Shown here piece by piece: positions 9,399 through 18,288 of a stretch of 64,000 nucleotides of DNA (the stretch's first letter is position 1; every line of letters starts with the position of its first letter). Source of the stretch: Caldalkalibacillus salinus (GTDB taxonomy: Bacteria > Bacillota > Bacilli > Caldalkalibacillales > JCM-10596); NCBI RefSeq assembly GCF_016745835.1, contig NZ_JAERVL010000001.1, positions 310,001 through 374,000 of the forward strand, given 5' to 3'. The notes below the pieces were generated by a model that was not told the origin of the DNA, made no database searches, and saw nothing but the letters and a program-made list of their open reading frames with translations. The position numbers were made by a program, and so were the translations under genes.

Positions 9399-10820
9399 AT
9401 GCAGACAACAAAAACGCATGACCAAGAGCTGGAAGGTTTACAACTGACACTCTCAACTGATAAACTTTACGCTTATTTAACTGTGACAGAGCGAGCTTAT
9501 CGACGTGAGAATGAACTTTACTATACAAAAGAAGCCCTCATAACTTACCTACAAAAACAGGGCGTTCGCTACGGTATCTTGGACAAGCAAATAGACACAC
9601 TGGTGCGTTCCCCTAAGGACTGTAAAGATCAGAGAATTCTAGTGGCCAGAGGGAAACCCCCTGTTCATGGGGAAAACACTAAACTAAATTATGTATATCA
9701 CAAAAAAAACCAAACACGATTAAAGGAACAGGCGGATGGTCGGGTTGACTTTTTTACAGTGACAGAAATCCCCAACGTCCAAAAAGGTCAGGTGTTAGCC
9801 CGAAAGTGTCCACCCACTGAAGGGATAGCAGGTAAAAGCGTGACAGAGGAAACAATTGAGGCGATGGATGGGAGAGAGGTCCCTATCAAGCTAGGGCGTC
9901 ATGTCGTCCTTGACCCTTCCACTGACAGTGTCTATGCTGTCATAGATGGACAAGTTTGTATCACTGACCGCTTAAACGTCTATCCAGTCTACGAGGTGCC
10001 ACATGATCTTGATCTTTCTATCGGGAACATTGACTTCATTGGCAATGTGGTCATTCACGGTAACGTTCCCAGCGGATTCAGTGTCAAAGCCAAGGGAGAC
10101 ATCCGTGTAACAGGGAGCGTCGAAGGAGCAGAACTTGAGGCAGAGGGCAATGTTTATATTAGTTCAGGTGTGACAGCTCAACATCAGGGCTATATCAAAG
10201 CGGGTAAAGACGTTGTGACGAAGTTTGTAGTCAATGGAGACATTCATGCCCAAGGGAGTGTATACGTGTCTCAAACGATCATGCACTCAACTGTAAGGGC
10301 AGGCCAGGACATACAGTGTGATGGTACCAAAGGACTCGTGATCGGCGGGGACTTACGTGCAGGGTATAGGTTTGCTTGTCGCACGATTGGCAACAACATG
10401 AATACGGCGACTCGTGTGGAGGTAGGCATAGATCCCTCTATTTCTATACAACAGCAAATGTTAGAGGCAGAACGACGATCCCTTAACGATGAGTTGGAGA
10501 AAACAGACAAAGCGATACGTGTCATTGACCAAACACAAAAGCGTGAACGGGGCTTACCAAGCGAAAAAAAAACCCTACGTTATAAATTGACGAATGCCAA
10601 GCTTGAGATAGAAAAAAAGCGACGAATGGTTGATATGCAATACTCTGAGCTCGCTCAAAAAAGAAACGAATTAAAAACAGCAACGATAGAAGTCAGTGGT
10701 TACATTTACCCAGGATCTAAACTTGTATTCGGAAAGTATGTGAAATTCCTAAAAGAACCGGCCAAATACGTCTTATTTACATTAGAGCGTAATGAAATTG
10801 TCACTCATCCCTTGCAATGA
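9399..10820 (+). CDS. DUF342 (FapA-like) domain protein
   Basis: A 473-residue protein of the DUF342/FapA family, often found in flagellar operons. The middle part (about residues 200-330) is a beta-solenoid-like series of Gly-rich turns (for example DFIGNVVIHGNVPSGF, GDIRVTGSVEG and GNVYISSGV) typical of the polymer-forming fold. Residues about 345-425 are strongly charged and predict a coiled coil, and a short beta-rich C-terminus follows. It starts 45 bases after sigD. The exact molecular role of the family is uncertain; a link to envelope or flagellar assembly is suggested only by neighbourhood. Confidence 0.85.
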   Translation: MQTTKTHDQELEGLQLTLSTDKLYAYLTVTERAYRRENELYYTKEALITYLQKQGVRYGILDKQIDTLVRSPKDCKDQRILVARGKPPVHGENTKLNYVYHKKNQTRLKEQADGRVDFFTVTEIPNVQKGQVLARKCPPTEGIAGKSVTEETIEAMDGREVPIKLGRHVVLDPSTDSVYAVIDGQVCITDRLNVYPVYEVPHDLDLSIGNIDFIGNVVIHGNVPSGFSVKAKGDIRVTGSVEGAELEAEGNVYISSGVTAQHQGYIKAGKDVVTKFVVNGDIHAQGSVYVSQTIMHSTVRAGQDIQCDGTKGLVIGGDLRAGYRFACRTIGNNMNTATRVEVGIDPSISIQQQMLEAERRSLNDELEKTDKAIRVIDQTQKRERGLPSEKKTLRYKLTNAKLEIEKKRRMVDMQYSELAQKRNELKTATIEVSGYIYPGSKLVFGKYVKFLKEPAKYVLFTLERNEIVTHPLQ

Positions 10821-10864
10821 TAGGGAAAAGGCAAAGGGAATACTGTTCAAGTAGGTGAGGACAC

Positions 10865-11176
10865 ATGGGGTTAAGATCCTTAGAGTTACAAGTAGCGATT
10901 CCACGTACCCAGGATGCAGGTATGAAACAAGACCAATTGAATCAAAGACATACCGTTCAGCACTACCAAGCGACAGAAGAACAAAAATTAAAGCATGAAC
11001 GAGAGAGAATTAAAAGTTCTAAAGTTGATAAAAAAACAAAAGAAATGCTTGGTCACGACCATCATGCCAAACAACACTATCCTTCACACAAGCAACATCA
11101 ATACAAACCAAAGAATGAGATACCCCCCGAACCTACTCACCCTTATAAGGGGAAGCGTATCGATATCTCTTTGTAA
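10865..11176 (+). CDS. Small His/Lys/Gln-rich hydrophilic protein of the sigD region, unknown function
   Basis: A 103-residue hydrophilic protein with no signal peptide or membrane segment. The N-terminus (SLELQVAIPRTQDAG) and the C-terminus (PTHPYKGKRIDISL) look ordered and resemble hypothetical proteins I recall next to sigD in other Bacillales; the middle is rich in His, Lys and Gln with a Glu/Lys helix at about residues 38-58. The ribosome site AGGTGAGG precedes the ATG by about 5 bases. It is flanked by the DUF342 gene and the SwrB-like gene in the same operon. The function is unknown. Confidence 0.75.
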   Translation: MGLRSLELQVAIPRTQDAGMKQDQLNQRHTVQHYQATEEQKLKHERERIKSSKVDKKTKEMLGHDHHAKQHYPSHKQHQYKPKNEIPPEPTHPYKGKRIDISL

Positions 11177-11191
11177 TGAGGTGAAACCCAT

Positions 11192-11794
11192 TTGTATATC
11201 ATAATGATCATTAGCCTGATCCTCCACATTGCGACCATTTATGCCGTCGTTCTGTTGTTTCAACGCCGTTCATTTGAACGTACACCAACGATAGAACAAG
11301 ACGTTGAAACGATTCACGACAGCATAGCCTCATTTATAGATCAGGTTGAACAAGACAATGAAGCATTATATCAAAAACTTGTTAAGCATATTCAGGATCT
11401 AGAAGCGAAACGGCTTAAAGACGCCGATGCCCAACAGCAGATGTTCCAAGATCATGTTCAGCAATTGCAAGAACAAAAGGAAGTGTTAGAACAACGGTTA
11501 GAAAAGATCAATGAGTTGTGGCAAGAGGCACAAGCCTCTCAGGATACGATTAACCAGACCGAAGCAACAAAGCTAGAGAAAAAAAGTAGTAAAGAGGCGA
11601 GCGAGGAAAAATCCCCGCAATCAGAAGATGTTCATGCAAATCTACACGAGAATCACGAAAAAGTGCTGAGTCTACATGGCGCAGGATACAGTGTGGATGA
11701 AATCGCGAAAAAACTTAAAATAGGGAAGGGAGAAACTCAACTACTGATTACACTTATCGAACGAAAAGAGAATGATAAAGTGAAAGACAAGTAG
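11192..11794 (+). CDS. SwrB-like membrane-anchored coiled-coil protein
   Basis: The 200-residue protein has one N-terminal membrane helix (about residues 2-22), a long Glu/Gln-rich coiled coil (about 30-125) and a C-terminal segment VLSLHGAGYSVDEIAKKLKIGKG that looks like a helix-turn-helix-type motif. The same architecture and operon end position are shared with B. subtilis SwrB (YlxL), which promotes activation of the flagellar export gate. Sequence identity is probably low outside the C-terminal motif, so I call it SwrB-like only. The start is TTG at 11192 after GAGGTGA. The gene ends inside the stem of the operon terminator. Confidence 0.75.
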   Translation: MYIIMIISLILHIATIYAVVLLFQRRSFERTPTIEQDVETIHDSIASFIDQVEQDNEALYQKLVKHIQDLEAKRLKDADAQQQMFQDHVQQLQEQKEVLEQRLEKINELWQEAQASQDTINQTEATKLEKKSSKEASEEKSPQSEDVHANLHENHEKVLSLHGAGYSVDEIAKKLKIGKGETQLLITLIERKENDKVKDK

Positions 11795-11843
11795 CAGCAT
11801 TCGGAGATCCTCAGACTCGAATGTTGCTACTTGTCTTTTTGCG
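11783..11843 (+). terminator. Strong terminator of the fla/che operon, overlapping the last codons
   Basis: Bases 11783-11803 and 11818-11838 form a 21-bp stem with a single G-T wobble and a 14-base loop, followed by a T-rich run ending near 11838. The left arm includes the stop codon of the SwrB-like gene. This is the only strong intrinsic terminator seen in the first 11.8 kb. Confidence 0.9.
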
Positions 11844-12169
11844 GGCCAACCCCTGATTTGATATTGATTTTATTGTAAGTACCCTGATCGTATAAACACG
11901 TACGCTTTATTCCATGATAGTAATAGTGATAAGGTTTGAAAAAACCATATCGTTCGCATAACCCTTTCCCAGTATGAAGAATGTAAAAGATATAGGCTAT
12001 AAAATCATGACCCTCAGTTGCTTAATCCTTTTGAATATGGTATATTATCAAATGGTGTTAATACACACGCTAGTTAATTTGGAGTATGGTGCTTGTGGCT
12101 ATATGATCATGAGTTAGCTCCGAAGATGATACTAGCGGAGGAACAAAACCAAAGGAGGAAAACAACACT
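11844..12169 (+). promoter_or_regulatory. rpsB promoter and structured leader region
   Basis: No gene was found in this 326-base gap. A candidate sigma-A promoter has TTGCTT at 12018-12023, a 17-base spacer and an extended -10 (TG at 12038-12039, TATATT at 12041-12046), so transcription would start near 12053. The predicted leader holds CGCTAGT (12068-12074) complementary to ACTAGCG (12131-12137), GGAG (12081-12084) complementary to CTCC (12118-12121), and a competing CTCCG/CGGAG pair (12118-12122 with 12136-12140) close to the ribosome site. These helices are partly mutually exclusive, as expected of a ribosomal-protein leader, but this is inference. Upstream of 12018 I saw nothing clear. 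Confidence 0.6.
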
Positions 12170-12889
12170 ATGGCAGTTATCTCAATGAAACAATTGCTTG
12201 AAGCAGGGGTCCACTTCGGTCACCAAACACGTCGTTGGAACCCAAAAATGGACCGTTATATCTTCACAGAAAGAAACGGTATTTACATTATTGACCTACA
12301 AAAAACAGTTAAGAAGGTAGAAGAAGCGTACAAGTTTGTAAAAGAGCTTGCTTCTAACGGAGGAAACATCCTATTTGTTGGTACGAAAAAACAAGCACAG
12401 GAATCCGTTAGAGACGAAGCGACACGTTGTGGTATGCACTTCATCAACCAACGTTGGTTAGGTGGTACGCTAACGAACTTCAAAACAATCCGTGCTCGTA
12501 TCGAGCGCCTACACAAGTTAGAACAAATGGAAACAGACGGAACGTTTGAAGTCCTTCCTAAGAAAGAAGTTATTCTTCTTCGTAAGGAAAAAGAACGTCT
12601 AGAGAAATTCCTAGGCGGTATTAAAGAGATGAAGGGATTGCCAGATGCGCTATTCGTCGTAGACCCTCGTAAAGAGCGTATCGCAATTGCTGAAGCTCGT
12701 AAACTTGGACTTCCAATCGTTGCGATCGTAGATACGAACTGTGACCCTGATGAAGTAGACTATGTGATTCCTGGTAACGACGATGCGATCCGTGCTGTGA
12801 AATTACTGACAGGTAAAATGGCAGACGCTGTACTAGAAGGAACACAAGGCGGGGAACAGCCACAGCAACAAGAAGAAACAACGGCATAA
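12170..12889 (+). CDS. rpsB: 30S ribosomal protein S2
   Basis: S2 joins late to the 30S platform/head region. The 239-residue protein begins [20 protein letters not shown] and contains [32 protein letters not shown] and [15 protein letters not shown], all characteristic, with a Gln/Glu-rich C-terminal tail. The ribosome site AAAGGAGG is excellent, and codon use is strongly biased, as expected for an abundant protein. It is followed by a terminator and then tsf, the same pair as in most bacteria. Confidence 0.98.
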   Translation: MAVISMKQLLEAGVHFGHQTRRWNPKMDRYIFTERNGIYIIDLQKTVKKVEEAYKFVKELASNGGNILFVGTKKQAQESVRDEATRCGMHFINQRWLGGTLTNFKTIRARIERLHKLEQMETDGTFEVLPKKEVILLRKEKERLEKFLGGIKEMKGLPDALFVVDPRKERIAIAEARKLGLPIVAIVDTNCDPDEVDYVIPGNDDAIRAVKLLTGKMADAVLEGTQGGEQPQQQEETTA

Positions 12890-12897
12890 TATCGAGG

Positions 12898-12933
12898 GTG
12901 GTCTAGGGGATTGCCCTTAGACCCCTTTTTTTT
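12898..12933 (+). terminator. Intrinsic terminator between rpsB and tsf
   Basis: Bases 12900-12909 pair with 12914-12923 (10 bp with one G-T wobble, 4-base loop) and are followed by a run of eight or more T. It probably reduces read-through into tsf. Confidence 0.85.
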
Positions 12934-13004
12934 CTCTGTAATAAGCGTATATGACACGCAACATCTACTCTGTAAAAATTACACATACATAAGGAGGAAA
13001 TACG

Positions 13005-13898
13005 ATGGCAATTACTGCTAGCATGGTCAAAGAATTACGCGAAAAAACAGGTGCTGGAATGATGGACTGTAAGAAAGCACTACAAGAGACAGACGGTGAC
13101 ATTGAAAAAGCCGTTGATTTTCTACGTGAAAAAGGGCTATCTAAAGCGGCAAAAAAAGCAGACCGTGTGGCTGCTGAAGGATTAACTTCCGTTGAAGTTG
13201 ACGGTAACCGTGCCGTATTATTAGAAGTCAACTGTGAAACAGACTTCGTTGCTAAGAACGAAGACTTTCAACAATTTATCAAAAATAGTGCTAAATCCAT
13301 TCTGAAAACAAAACCTTCTACGGTAGAAGAAGCGTTAGAACAAAAACTTGAAGGCTCAGAGGAAACGATCTCTGAGGCGTTGACAGCGCTTATTGCAAAG
13401 ATCGGTGAAAACATGAACTTCAGACGTTTTGAAGTCTTCGAAAAAACTGATGCGGATGTTTTCGGCGCATACGTTCACATGGGTGGAAGCATCAGTGTGT
13501 TATCTATCATTAAGAACAGCACCAACGAAAACTTAGCGAAGGATATCGCAATGCATATTGCGGCTATTAACCCGCGCTTTATTTCTCGTGATCAAGTCTC
13601 CCAAGACGTGATTGAACAGGAGAAAGAAGTCTTAACTCAACAAGCGAAAAACGAAGGCAAGCCGGATAATATCGTAGAAAAAATGGTTGAAGGGCGTATG
13701 AAGAAGTTCTATTCAGAAGTATGTCTACTTGAGCAACCTTTCGTCAAGGACCCAGATATGACTGTAACCCAACTACTAGAAAAAGAAGGTAAAGATGTCA
13801 CGTTAGACTCTTTCCACCGTTACCAATTGGGTGAAGGAATTGAGAAGAAAGAAGAAAACTTTGCTGACGAAGTGATGTCACAAGTAAAGAAATCTTAA
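13005..13898 (+). CDS. tsf: Elongation factor Ts
   Basis: EF-Ts is the nucleotide-exchange factor for EF-Tu. The 297-residue protein opens with the UBA-like domain [22 protein letters not shown], continues with [20 protein letters not shown] and [14 protein letters not shown] (the EF-Tu-contacting TDFV motif), and ends with the usual C-terminal helices. The ribosome site AAGGAGG lies 6-7 bases before the ATG. It follows rpsB across an intrinsic terminator and is itself closed by another. Confidence 0.98.
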   Translation: MAITASMVKELREKTGAGMMDCKKALQETDGDIEKAVDFLREKGLSKAAKKADRVAAEGLTSVEVDGNRAVLLEVNCETDFVAKNEDFQQFIKNSAKSILKTKPSTVEEALEQKLEGSEETISEALTALIAKIGENMNFRRFEVFEKTDADVFGAYVHMGGSISVLSIIKNSTNENLAKDIAMHIAAINPRFISRDQVSQDVIEQEKEVLTQQAKNEGKPDNIVEKMVEGRMKKFYSEVCLLEQPFVKDPDMTVTQLLEKEGKDVTLDSFHRYQLGEGIEKKEENFADEVMSQVKKS

Positions 13899-13912
13899 TA
13901 AGGGCTGAACCC

Positions 13913-13942
13913 ATAGGGAACACACAGTGTTCCCTATTTTTA
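13913..13942 (+). terminator. Intrinsic terminator after tsf
   Basis: Bases 13913-13923 and 13927-13937 form a perfect 11-bp stem with a 3-base loop, followed by TTTTT. It separates tsf from pyrH. Confidence 0.88.
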
Positions 13943-14005
13943 AGAGAGGAACCGTAGCAGGAAAACAAACTATGATGTAGAATTTATTAGATTGGAGGAT
14001 GCTCT

Positions 14006-14731
14006 ATGGCTCAAGGAAGATACAACAGGGTTGTGTTAAAGCTCAGCGGGGAAGCCTTAGCAGGTAATATGGGTTACGGGATCGACCCGAGTGTTATCCA
14101 ATCCATTGCCAAACAAATTCAAGAAGTTGTAGAATTGGACGTAGAAGTCGCTGTGGTTGTTGGCGGCGGCAACATTTGGAGAGGTATGGCTGGTAGCGCA
14201 AAAGGCATGGATCGTGCCACAGCCGATTATATGGGCATGCTAGCCACCGTCATGAACGGATTAGCATTGCAAGATGCACTTGAGACCGAAGGAGTACCAA
14301 CGCGAGTCCAAACATCAATCGAAATGCGCCAGGTGGCTGAGCCGTATATAAGAAGAAGAGCCATAAGACATTTGGAGAAGAAGCGTGTTATTATATTTGC
14401 TGGTGGCACAGGAAACCCTTATTTCTCTACGGATACCACTGCAGCTTTAAGAGCCGCTGAAATAGAAGCAGAGGTCATCTTGATGGCTAAGAACAACGTT
14501 GATGGCGTATACTCTGCAGATCCAAGTGTAGATCCAAGCGCGAGAAAGTACGATCAACTGTCCTTTTTAGACGTCTTGAAGGAAGGATTAGCCGTCATGG
14601 ATTCGACCGCCTCATCATTATGTATGGATAATGACATACCGCTTATCGTATTCTCAATTATGGAAGAAGGAAATATTAAACGCGCCGTTTCAGGTGACGA
14701 CATAGGAACGATTGTGAGGGGGAATCAATAA
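14006..14731 (+). CDS. pyrH: Uridylate (UMP) kinase
   Basis: PyrH phosphorylates UMP to UDP using ATP; it belongs to the amino-acid-kinase fold and is a cytosolic hexamer. The 241-residue sequence shows [12 protein letters not shown] near the start, [11 protein letters not shown], the UMP-binding segment [16 protein letters not shown] and [19 protein letters not shown]. The last base of the stop codon is the first base of the frr ATG (a one-base overlap at 14731), so the two are coupled. Confidence 0.97.
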   Translation: MAQGRYNRVVLKLSGEALAGNMGYGIDPSVIQSIAKQIQEVVELDVEVAVVVGGGNIWRGMAGSAKGMDRATADYMGMLATVMNGLALQDALETEGVPTRVQTSIEMRQVAEPYIRRRAIRHLEKKRVIIFAGGTGNPYFSTDTTAALRAAEIEAEVILMAKNNVDGVYSADPSVDPSARKYDQLSFLDVLKEGLAVMDSTASSLCMDNDIPLIVFSIMEEGNIKRAVSGDDIGTIVRGNQ

Positions 14732-15288
14732 TGCCAAATGAAGTGATACAAGATGCCAAGGAAAGAATGAGTAAATCCATTACACAGTTAAAAAAGGACC
14801 TAGGGACATTAAGAGCCGGTCGAGCAACACCGTCACTCTTAGATAAAGTAACGGTGGAGTACTATGGGGCGCCAACGCCATTAAACCAACTGGCAAACGT
14901 GAGTGCACCAGAGGCAAGGCTACTGACCATCCAACCTTGGGATAAATCTGTGCTAGGAGAAATAGAAAAGGCGATTCTAAAGTCAGATTTAGGTTTAACC
15001 CCAACGAACGACGGCAACCTCATTCGTATCGCCATTCCAGCATTAACGGAAGAAAGACGTGCGGAGTTGGTTAAAACTGTGAGGAAATACGGAGAAGAGT
15101 CCAAGGTGGCGATTCGTAACGTGAGACGTGACGCCAATGACGAAATTAAAAAGATTGAAAAAGAGGGTACGATCTCTGAGGATGAATCACGTCGTCATCA
15201 AGACAATGTTCAGAAAACAACGGATGAAAAAATCGTAGAAGTAGACAACATTATACAAAGTAAAGAACAAGAAATCATGGAAGTGTAA
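14731..15288 (+). CDS. frr: Ribosome recycling factor
   Basis: RRF splits post-termination ribosomes together with EF-G. The 185-residue protein has the two-domain RRF pattern: [23 protein letters not shown] and [22 protein letters not shown], then [18 protein letters not shown] and the long charged C-terminal helices. The length is the family norm. It overlaps pyrH by one base and is followed by a short hairpin before uppS. Confidence 0.97.
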   Translation: MPNEVIQDAKERMSKSITQLKKDLGTLRAGRATPSLLDKVTVEYYGAPTPLNQLANVSAPEARLLTIQPWDKSVLGEIEKAILKSDLGLTPTNDGNLIRIAIPALTEERRAELVKTVRKYGEESKVAIRNVRRDANDEIKKIEKEGTISEDESRRHQDNVQKTTDEKIVEVDNIIQSKEQEIMEV

Positions 15289-15300
15289 AGTAGGTGAGTT

Positions 15301-15330
15301 AAATCACCCTCGAATTGGGGGTGATTTTAT
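15301..15330 (+). terminator. Weak terminator-like hairpin between frr and uppS
   Basis: Bases 15301-15309 pair perfectly with 15319-15327 around a 9-base loop; the following TTTTATT run is short, so read-through into uppS is likely. Confidence 0.65.
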
Positions 15331-15377
15331 TCGCATCAGTGACACGACGGAGCTGATACTCACTGGAGGAGTAGACT

Positions 15378-16136
15378 ATGTTACAGAAAATCTCTAATCT
15401 TATGAATAGGCAAACCAAAGAAGATGGGCACATTCCCCTCGAAAATATCCCTCAACACGTTGCTATTATTATGGATGGTAACGGCAGGTGGGCCAAGCAA
15501 CGAGGTTTACCTCGTGTGGCTGGTCATAGAGAAGGGATGAAATCGGTGCGAGAGGTCACAAGAGCAGCTGATGAACTAGGAGTCAAAGTTTTAACGCTCT
15601 ACGCTTTCTCAACTGAAAACTGGAAGCGTCCCAAAGATGAAGTGGACTATCTCATGAAATTACCACAGGATTATATCAATCTAGAATTAGAGGAACTAAT
15701 AGAAAAAAACGTACAAATCAGGTTAATTGGTACAGAGGAAGGCTTGCCTAAACACACATTAGAAGCGCTTAAAATTGCTCGTGAAAAAACGCAGGAAAAT
15801 ACCGGACTTATCTTAAATTTTGCATTAAATTATGGTAGCCGAGCAGAAATTGTACAATCCGTAAAGGATATTGCCACAAAAGTGAAAACAGGTGAGCTAG
15901 AAGTTAAAGATATTGACGAATCCCTGGTGCAGACACATTTGCTAACCAACGGATTGACTGATCCTGACTTGCTTATTCGGACGAAGGAGATCCGTTTGAG
16001 TAATTTTATGCTCTGGCAACTCGCTTACACAGAGTTGTATTTTTCAGATGTTTATTGGCCTGAATTTTCACGAGATCATTTCCTTAAAGCAATACTTGAA
16101 TACCAGCGGCGCGTCAGAAGATACGGCTCTGTTTAA
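15378..16136 (+). CDS. uppS: Undecaprenyl diphosphate synthase (cis-prenyltransferase) with altered signature motif
   Basis: UppS adds eight isoprene units to farnesyl diphosphate, making the lipid carrier for peptidoglycan and teichoic acids. The 252-residue protein has the catalytic region IMDGNGRWAKQRGLPRVAGH, then LTLYAFSTENWKRP, LILNFALNYGSRAEI and a C-terminal WQLAYTELYFSDVYWPEF. The normally invariant RT[SG]GEIR-type motif near residues 201-206 reads RTKEIR: two residues (usually Ser-Gly or Gly-Gly) are replaced by one Lys, equal to a 3-base deletion. The rest is intact, including the following RLSNF, so the gene is in frame, but the IPP-binding loop is shorter. It precedes cdsA by 47 bases. 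Confidence 0.93.
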   Translation: MLQKISNLMNRQTKEDGHIPLENIPQHVAIIMDGNGRWAKQRGLPRVAGHREGMKSVREVTRAADELGVKVLTLYAFSTENWKRPKDEVDYLMKLPQDYINLELEELIEKNVQIRLIGTEEGLPKHTLEALKIAREKTQENTGLILNFALNYGSRAEIVQSVKDIATKVKTGELEVKDIDESLVQTHLLTNGLTDPDLLIRTKEIRLSNFMLWQLAYTELYFSDVYWPEFSRDHFLKAILEYQRRVRRYGSV

Positions 16137-16183
16137 CAAGGCAGAACGAGGAACTGGTTTGGACCTGAGGAGGATGTTGTTCA

Positions 16184-16990
16184 TTGAAAACGAGAATTGT
16201 GACAGGAATCATAGGTGGGGCGTTATTTTTAGGTGTTTTGTGGTACGGAGGTATGATATTTTCCGTCCTTGTCACGTTGTTAGCTCTACTCGGTTGGAAC
16301 GAGTACGCAAAAATGGCAAACATAGAAAATGATCGTTTTATCACAGTGATTGGATTCTTCCTCACCAGTTTGTTCTTTTTGCCTAGCGTCATACCAAACA
16401 TCTCTACTTTAGTCGAGGCAGGTACATACCATCAGCATGTGATGATATTCATTGTGGTTGTTCTTTTCACGTATGTTGTCTTCAGTAAGAATAAGTTTAC
16501 GATAGAGCACGCTGGAGTCGTTATATTAGGCTTAATATATATTGGGTTTGGATTCTTTTTCTTTTTACATACACGTCTAACATACGGAGATTATGCTTTT
16601 GCTTTTATATTATACATATTGATTGTGATTTGGAGCACAGACTCGGGGGCTTACTTCGTCGGTAAGAAGTATGGTAAACATAAACTTTGGCCTGAGATTA
16701 GTCCAAACAAAACGATTGAAGGGTCGGCGGGGGCGATTTTAGTTGCTTTGATAACTGCAACAATTTTTCACTCGCTTCAACCCAACGTCTTTCAATACAA
16801 TGAACTTGTATTATACACACTTATTATATCCACCGTTGGACAGGTTGGAGATCTGGTCCAATCGGCCATAAAAAGGCACTATAGTGTTAAGGATTCAGGG
16901 ACGCTACTCCCTGGGCATGGTGGTGTTCTCGATCGATTTGACAGTTTATTGTTCGTATTTCCTATATTATATTTGTTACAACTTATATAG
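16184..16990 (+). CDS. cdsA: Phosphatidate cytidylyltransferase (CDP-diacylglycerol synthase)
   Basis: CdsA makes CDP-diacylglycerol from phosphatidate and CTP, the branch point for phospholipid synthesis (PgsA, encoded at 59.3 kb, uses the product). The 268-residue protein is very hydrophobic with about seven to eight membrane segments and ends with the family signature GQVGDLVQSAIKRHYSVKD, then LLPGHGGVLDRFDS. The start is TTG at 16184 with GAGGAGGA nine bases upstream. It sits between uppS and dxr, the conserved Bacillales order. Confidence 0.95.
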   Translation: MKTRIVTGIIGGALFLGVLWYGGMIFSVLVTLLALLGWNEYAKMANIENDRFITVIGFFLTSLFFLPSVIPNISTLVEAGTYHQHVMIFIVVVLFTYVVFSKNKFTIEHAGVVILGLIYIGFGFFFFLHTRLTYGDYAFAFILYILIVIWSTDSGAYFVGKKYGKHKLWPEISPNKTIEGSAGAILVALITATIFHSLQPNVFQYNELVLYTLIISTVGQVGDLVQSAIKRHYSVKDSGTLLPGHGGVLDRFDSLLFVFPILYLLQLI

Positions 16991-17002
16991 AGGAGCGCAA
17001 TT

Positions 17003-18148
17003 ATGAAGCATATCGCCATCTTAGGGTCTACTGGATCAGTAGGGACACAAACATTAGAGGTCGTCCGGTCACATGCTACGATGTACAAAGTGGAAGCGAT
17101 AGCGGCAGGGACGAATCAATCGCTTATCATAGAACAGGTTAACGAATTTCAACCACAACTTGTGTCAGTGGCAACGAAAGACATTGCTGATGAACTTCGT
17201 CCTCATATTCCACAACACGTCAAACTATACTATGGTATAGCAGGCTTAATTGAGGTCGCGACCATTGAAGCAGTCGATGTTGTCGTTACAGCAGTGGTCG
17301 GTAGTATGGGATTGAAACCAACACTTGCGGCTATAGAAGCGGGTAAAACCATCGCCTTAGCAAACAAAGAAACGTTGGTTTCTGGTGGGCATTTAGTCAT
17401 GGAACAGATCAAGCAACATGGCACAAAGATCCTCCCCGTTGATAGTGAGCATTCTGCTATTTACCAATGTCTACAAGGGGAGCATCGGGCAGGTGTTGAT
17501 GAGATAATCCTAACAGCTTCAGGCGGGAGTTTTAGGGACAAGTCGCGAGCTGAACTACAACATGTGACTGTACGGGATGCCCTAAACCACCCCAATTGGT
17601 CTATGGGGGCTAAGATAACTATCGATTCGGCAACAATGATGAATAAGGGATTAGAAATCATAGAAGCACATTGGCTTTTTGACACACCTTATGAGGATTT
17701 AAGTGTGCTACTACATGATGAAAGTATTATTCATTCGATGGTTAGGTTTAAGGATCAAGCGGTTATGGCACAACTTGGGACTCCTGATATGAAAGTACCC
17801 ATCCAATACGCGCTGTCATATCCGGAACGACTTTCTCTCAATAGTACCAAGCTAGACCTTGCCGCCCTTGGGAAATTGCATTTTAGGGAAATGGATTTTG
17901 ACAGATACCCTTGTTTGAAGATGGCATTCGATGCGGGTAAAATGGGAGGCAGTATGCCAACGGTCCTAAATGCTGCAAACGAAATAGCTGTACAAAGATT
18001 TTTGCAAGGTGATATTACTTTTCTAGACATTGAACGCGTGATTGAACAAGTTTTAGAAAGACACGACAATATACGGTCTCCAAATTTAATGGAGATAGAA
18101 GAAACAGATTTATGGGCTAGACAGTTGGCAAAATCGGTTTCATTATGA
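17003..18148 (+). CDS. dxr: 1-deoxy-D-xylulose 5-phosphate reductoisomerase
   Basis: Dxr converts DXP to methylerythritol phosphate with NADPH, the committed step of the MEP isoprenoid pathway feeding UppS. The 381-residue sequence starts [18 protein letters not shown] (Rossmann fold), continues with [11 protein letters not shown] and [12 protein letters not shown] (metal/substrate site), ILTASGGSF and [18 protein letters not shown], and ends with a C-terminal helical domain. Its stop codon overlaps the ATG of a small membrane-protein ORF (ATGA at 18145-18148). Confidence 0.97.
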   Translation: MKHIAILGSTGSVGTQTLEVVRSHATMYKVEAIAAGTNQSLIIEQVNEFQPQLVSVATKDIADELRPHIPQHVKLYYGIAGLIEVATIEAVDVVVTAVVGSMGLKPTLAAIEAGKTIALANKETLVSGGHLVMEQIKQHGTKILPVDSEHSAIYQCLQGEHRAGVDEIILTASGGSFRDKSRAELQHVTVRDALNHPNWSMGAKITIDSATMMNKGLEIIEAHWLFDTPYEDLSVLLHDESIIHSMVRFKDQAVMAQLGTPDMKVPIQYALSYPERLSLNSTKLDLAALGKLHFREMDFDRYPCLKMAFDAGKMGGSMPTVLNAANEIAVQRFLQGDITFLDIERVIEQVLERHDNIRSPNLMEIEETDLWARQLAKSVSL

Positions 18149-18288
18149 CATTTATCCTTGGCATGACCGTGTTCTTTATTTACACGCTCGTATTCTCCAT
18201 CCGATTGATTATGGATGCAAAAATGAGTAAACTGAAAATTAACCTTAAATGTTCCCAACTTGTAGAAAGAAGGTGGAGCCCATGTTAG
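18145..18288 (+). CDS. Candidate 47-residue single-span membrane protein between dxr and rasP
   Basis: A short frame opens at ATG 18145, overlapping the dxr stop as ATGA, and closes at TAG 18288, overlapping the rasP start ATG at 18282. The predicted product begins [20 protein letters not shown]: residues about 3-23 are strongly hydrophobic and would span the membrane once, followed by a basic tail ([10 protein letters not shown]) and two Cys. No ribosome site is evident, so translation would depend on coupling to dxr. I do not recognise a family. The overlap at both ends supports a real gene, but the leader-like length leaves doubt. Confidence 0.42.
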   Translation: MTFILGMTVFFIYTLVFSIRLIMDAKMSKLKINLKCSQLVERRWSPC

